Source: JAKQLP01 sp964562165 (GTDB taxonomy: Bacteria; Patescibacteriota; Dojkabacteria; B142; OLB20). Taken from it: a stretch of DNA of 23,236 nucleotides. Both the position numbers and the translations under genes were made by a program. Below the pieces are notes generated by a model. It was given only the letters and a program-made list of their open reading frames with translations, was not told where the DNA came from and did no database searches. The DNA is taken from assembly GCA_964562165.1 (NCBI GenBank), contig CAZLRZ010000010.1, forward strand, positions 1 to 23,236, given 5' to 3'. Shown here one piece after another: positions 21,143 through 23,236 of the stretch (position 1 is its first letter; each line of letters starts with the position of its first letter).

Positions 21143-22303
21143 ATGATAAACAAAATAAAAAACTTTTTTTTAGGCACAAAAAAGAGAAAAATTTTCTCGG
21201 GGTTGTTATTGATTGGCCTTGTCGGATTAACTTTAGTATTGTTTGGCATTAATCTATATATTGGGAATCCGGAAATAACACATTTCCAAGGTGAACTGAA
21301 AAATACAGGCAATGAAGAAACAAATAGTTTTTTTGTAGTTTTAGAATATGAGAATAAATTAATTCAAAGTCAGGATGGAGATGTCAGAGCTTTTTATATA
21401 ATTACAGAGGATAATCGTGTTTTTCAACAAAGTACTTGGCCTAATATTATTAAAATAGGGAACGGTCAGTATCGTACATCAGGATTAGAATTTCGACTAT
21501 TGGGTGGAACTATGCCAGCGAAAGTATTGTTACAATTTAAAAATGGTCGAGAGGATATAGCAAAGGATATAAATCCAGAAGATTTACTTGTAGGCGATAT
21601 TTATGACAGTCTTCCATATTTATCTTCGAATGTATTAAGCGAGTTTAAAAGAACCGAACCAACCATCACTCTTACACCAACGGTATCTCCAAATCCTAAT
21701 CTATTGAACAATGCAATAGAAAGTGTAAATAATCAGTGGATTGGATTTATTCAAAACCCACAAATTAATACTAAAGTGGTTCCTCTAGATAAGGCTAATA
21801 TTAGTATGGTATTACCAAAATCTTCTGCGGCAGTTTATCTTGAAACACAGCCAAAATCCGAAAGTGATGATGGTCCTATCCAATATTATGATACAGCCAA
21901 AGATTGCTATAAAACCGATCCAAACACTTCAAAACCGACTACAGAAGAAATTTATTGTAAATATTATTTGGTAGATTTTTCAATATATAGCTCTGATTTT
22001 GTTATCTTTGATAATAGACAAATAAAAATCTATGTTGATAGCTACCCAATAAATCAACTTAATTCCTTAGTGGGTGTAAACACACAAATCTATGACAAGC
22101 CGATTAATCTTTTTGGCAAAGAATACGTGATTCATGAATTAAACAGAGGAGCTACACTAGATATTCTTTATATCACTTTTAAAACATCAAGTGGTAAAGT
22201 TGTAACAATTGTCGAGGAAGATAATGTGAATTCTTTATTAAAAACAAAATATCCAGAATTTTTCTTCAAGACAACCGAAGCAATTATTAGTAATATTAGA
22301 TAA
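21143..22303 (+). CDS. Membrane-anchored exported protein, paralogue of the preceding gene product
   Basis: The 386-residue protein has a single N-terminal helix (about 17-39) after a basic segment (KIKNFFLGTKKRK), followed by an extracytoplasmic part. After a Thr/Pro linker (TPTVSPNPN, about 177-185), it shows ANISMVLPK, YLVDFSIYSSDF, QIKIYVDSYPIN and a final ATEAIISNIR-like helix. These correspond in order to segments of the preceding protein, indicating an old duplication. Two cysteines (CYKT and IYCKY) could form an external disulfide. The gene begins 10 nt after its neighbour; no Shine-Dalgarno is seen. Function is unknown. Confidence 0.75.
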   Translation: MINKIKNFFLGTKKRKIFSGLLLIGLVGLTLVLFGINLYIGNPEITHFQGELKNTGNEETNSFFVVLEYENKLIQSQDGDVRAFYIITEDNRVFQQSTWPNIIKIGNGQYRTSGLEFRLLGGTMPAKVLLQFKNGREDIAKDINPEDLLVGDIYDSLPYLSSNVLSEFKRTEPTITLTPTVSPNPNLLNNAIESVNNQWIGFIQNPQINTKVVPLDKANISMVLPKSSAAVYLETQPKSESDDGPIQYYDTAKDCYKTDPNTSKPTTEEIYCKYYLVDFSIYSSDFVIFDNRQIKIYVDSYPINQLNSLVGVNTQIYDKPINLFGKEYVIHELNRGATLDILYITFKTSSGKVVTIVEEDNVNSLLKTKYPEFFFKTTEAIISNIR

Positions 22304-22321
22304 AATTATAATCGAAAAAAG

Positions 22322-22624
22322 GTGGATGACAGATACGTAAAGTATTTACTTGGCTTCATCATATCAATGATAGCTTTGTTTATCCTGCTGTGGCAACAAG
22401 GAAGTATAACAACCACAAAAGTAAAATCAAATTTGATTCAAACATGTCCTGATGAATGGATTCTTAACAAGATGCCTTCAATTAAAAATGAAGAAAATCC
22501 TCTAGACACAACCGAAATACCCAGTGAATATTTTATTGTTGATGGCAAAAGACGAGAACTTACCGAATTTGATCTTTCGTGGATTCAAAGTAATTGTGAT
22601 TTAAAACAAATTTCCGTGTATTAA
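22322..22624 (+). CDS. Small membrane-anchored protein with conserved-looking Cys residues
   Basis: The 100-residue protein has one membrane helix (about 6-25) and an external tail of about 75 residues containing TCPDEWILNKMP and, at the end, SEYFIVDGKRRELTEFDLSWIQSNC. The two cysteines, about 50 residues apart, could form a disulfide. It begins with GTG at 22322, 18 nt after the preceding stop; there is no alternative ATG in frame nearby. I do not recognise the family. Confidence 0.65.
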   Translation: MDDRYVKYLLGFIISMIALFILLWQQGSITTTKVKSNLIQTCPDEWILNKMPSIKNEENPLDTTEIPSEYFIVDGKRRELTEFDLSWIQSNCDLKQISVY

Positions 22625-22647
22625 TTTATTTTTAAATTTTTAAGAAA

Positions 22648-23236
22648 ATGGAAGATACTAAAACCCAGATAGATTCAGTAACAAACACAAATCAATCACA
22701 AACAAAATCAACAAATAAAACATTATTAATTTTCTTATTGGTAATAATCGTTCTACTTGTGGGGGGGATAATAATTTTAGTTGCAGAGTATATTAAAATA
22801 TCCAATTCATTACCTATGGGGGCAAATGGTACCGGAACAGATGTAACAATTACAGCTACAGTTAATCCTGATGATATGCAAAAGGGAACATTAGAACCCA
22901 CTACCAACGTAACCAATTCACCTGTTCTTACCCCAACTACAGAGGTAATTATAGATGAGCTCATGACGGGAAAAATCAATAAAATTTCAAGTTCAGAAGT
23001 AGAATTTTCACAATGGGTTTATGAATATCCGGATTCTGAATTGTATTTAGTATATTGCTCTAATCATAATTGTGGAGATGGTCAGCCTGGGGCAGATATT
23101 CCTCTTAACAAAAACTATAAATTGAAAATATCTCCCAATGTGTCAGTTTCTATATTAAGAAATGTGAATAAAGACTGTAATTTTGACGATCAACTTACAC
23201 CCCACGAGATTTCTATAACGGACTTCTTAAAGGATC
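22648..23236 (+). CDS. Membrane-anchored exported protein, 3' end cut by window edge
   Basis: An open frame runs from the ATG at 22648 to the window end with no stop (196 codons seen). A polar N-terminus rich in Thr, Gln and Asn precedes one membrane helix (about 25-46: LLIFLLVIIVLLVGGIIIL). A Thr/Pro/Asn-rich linker follows (about 60-100), then a folded region with ISSSEVEFSQWVYEYP and CSNHNCGDGQPG, whose two Cys could pair. The order helix, Thr/Pro linker, external domain repeats that of the genes before it. The frame lies 24 nt after the preceding gene. Function is unknown. Confidence 0.75.
   Translation, partial: MEDTKTQIDSVTNTNQSQTKSTNKTLLIFLLVIIVLLVGGIIILVAEYIKISNSLPMGANGTGTDVTITATVNPDDMQKGTLEPTTNVTNSPVLTPTTEVIIDELMTGKINKISSSEVEFSQWVYEYPDSELYLVYCSNHNCGDGQPGADIPLNKNYKLKISPNVSVSILRNVNKDCNFDDQLTPHEISITDFLKD

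Noticed and set aside
22692..22979. 95-codon minus-strand frame near the window end
   Set aside because: The plus strand holds an open frame from 22648 with a membrane helix and Thr/Pro linker that continues the run of exported proteins; the minus frame is its shadow.
1..23236. Recoded UGA (Gly) as in Gracilibacteria/Absconditabacteria
   Set aside because: Several genes end in TGA at family-typical lengths and in ATGA or GTGA overlaps with the next start, so UGA works as a stop.
1..23236. CRISPR arrays, insertion sequences, prophage genes
   Set aside because: I saw no regularly spaced repeats, transposase or integrase motifs, or phage structural genes in this window.

Overview
This is a 23.2 kb, strongly A+T-rich, gene-dense bacterial window. 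Small genes, many 4-30 nt gene overlaps, A/T-rich start regions with almost no Shine-Dalgarno motifs, a CCA-encoding tRNA, several GNAT acetyltransferases, and single-helix exported proteins with Thr/Pro linkers together suggest a member of the Candidate Phyla Radiation (Patescibacteria; a Microgenomates- or Dojkabacteria-like lineage is possible). This is inference; no phylogenetic marker gene is complete here. UGA ends many genes at family-appropriate lengths (several as ATGA overlaps), so the standard bacterial code applies. I see no insertion sequence, prophage, CRISPR array or rRNA.

Layout. 1-58: 3' two-thirds of tRNA-Ser(GCU). 347-2349 (+): a peptidase E-like/aminoglycoside-nucleotidyltransferase fusion overlapping a GNAT gene. 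2355-2876 (-): a GNAT gene, followed by a 435-nt region holding an apparent GNAT remnant, a tRNA 3'-half-like stretch and a strong hairpin. 3312-3977 (-): an unknown Cys-motif protein. 4032-6671 (-): a polar amino-acid ABC transporter (binding protein, permease, ATPase) downstream of a YerC/TrpR-type repressor gene with its own promoter and terminator. 6737-8712 (-): SDR, HD-domain and methyltransferase genes. 8876-10004 (+): a GNAT and a 2H phosphoesterase. 10014-10651 (-): a Phd/VapC-type toxin-antitoxin pair. 10784-11893 (+): a GT-C-like membrane protein. 11913-13042 (-): an unknown 324-aa protein coupled to a 52-aa small protein. 13107-16876 (+): a tight four-gene run of radical SAM protein, phosphoribosyltransferase-like protein, nucleoside hydrolase and CYTH protein. 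16871-17377 (-): a GreA-like factor. 17497-19287 (+): a cupin-like protein and a YqhD-type alcohol dehydrogenase. 19288-19836 (-): a GNAT. 19951-end (+): four membrane-anchored exported proteins, the first two distant paralogues and the last cut by the window edge.

The most interesting unit is the 13.1-16.9 kb operon. Radical SAM, PRPP-binding-type, N-ribosyl hydrolase and triphosphate-type (CYTH) domains in one overlapping run point to processing, salvage or synthesis of a modified base or nucleoside. I do not recognise this combination as a described pathway. Other points of note are the peptidase-nucleotidyltransferase fusion, a promoter that predicts a leaderless mRNA for the TrpR-like gene, and a 52-aa gene translationally coupled to an unknown protein.
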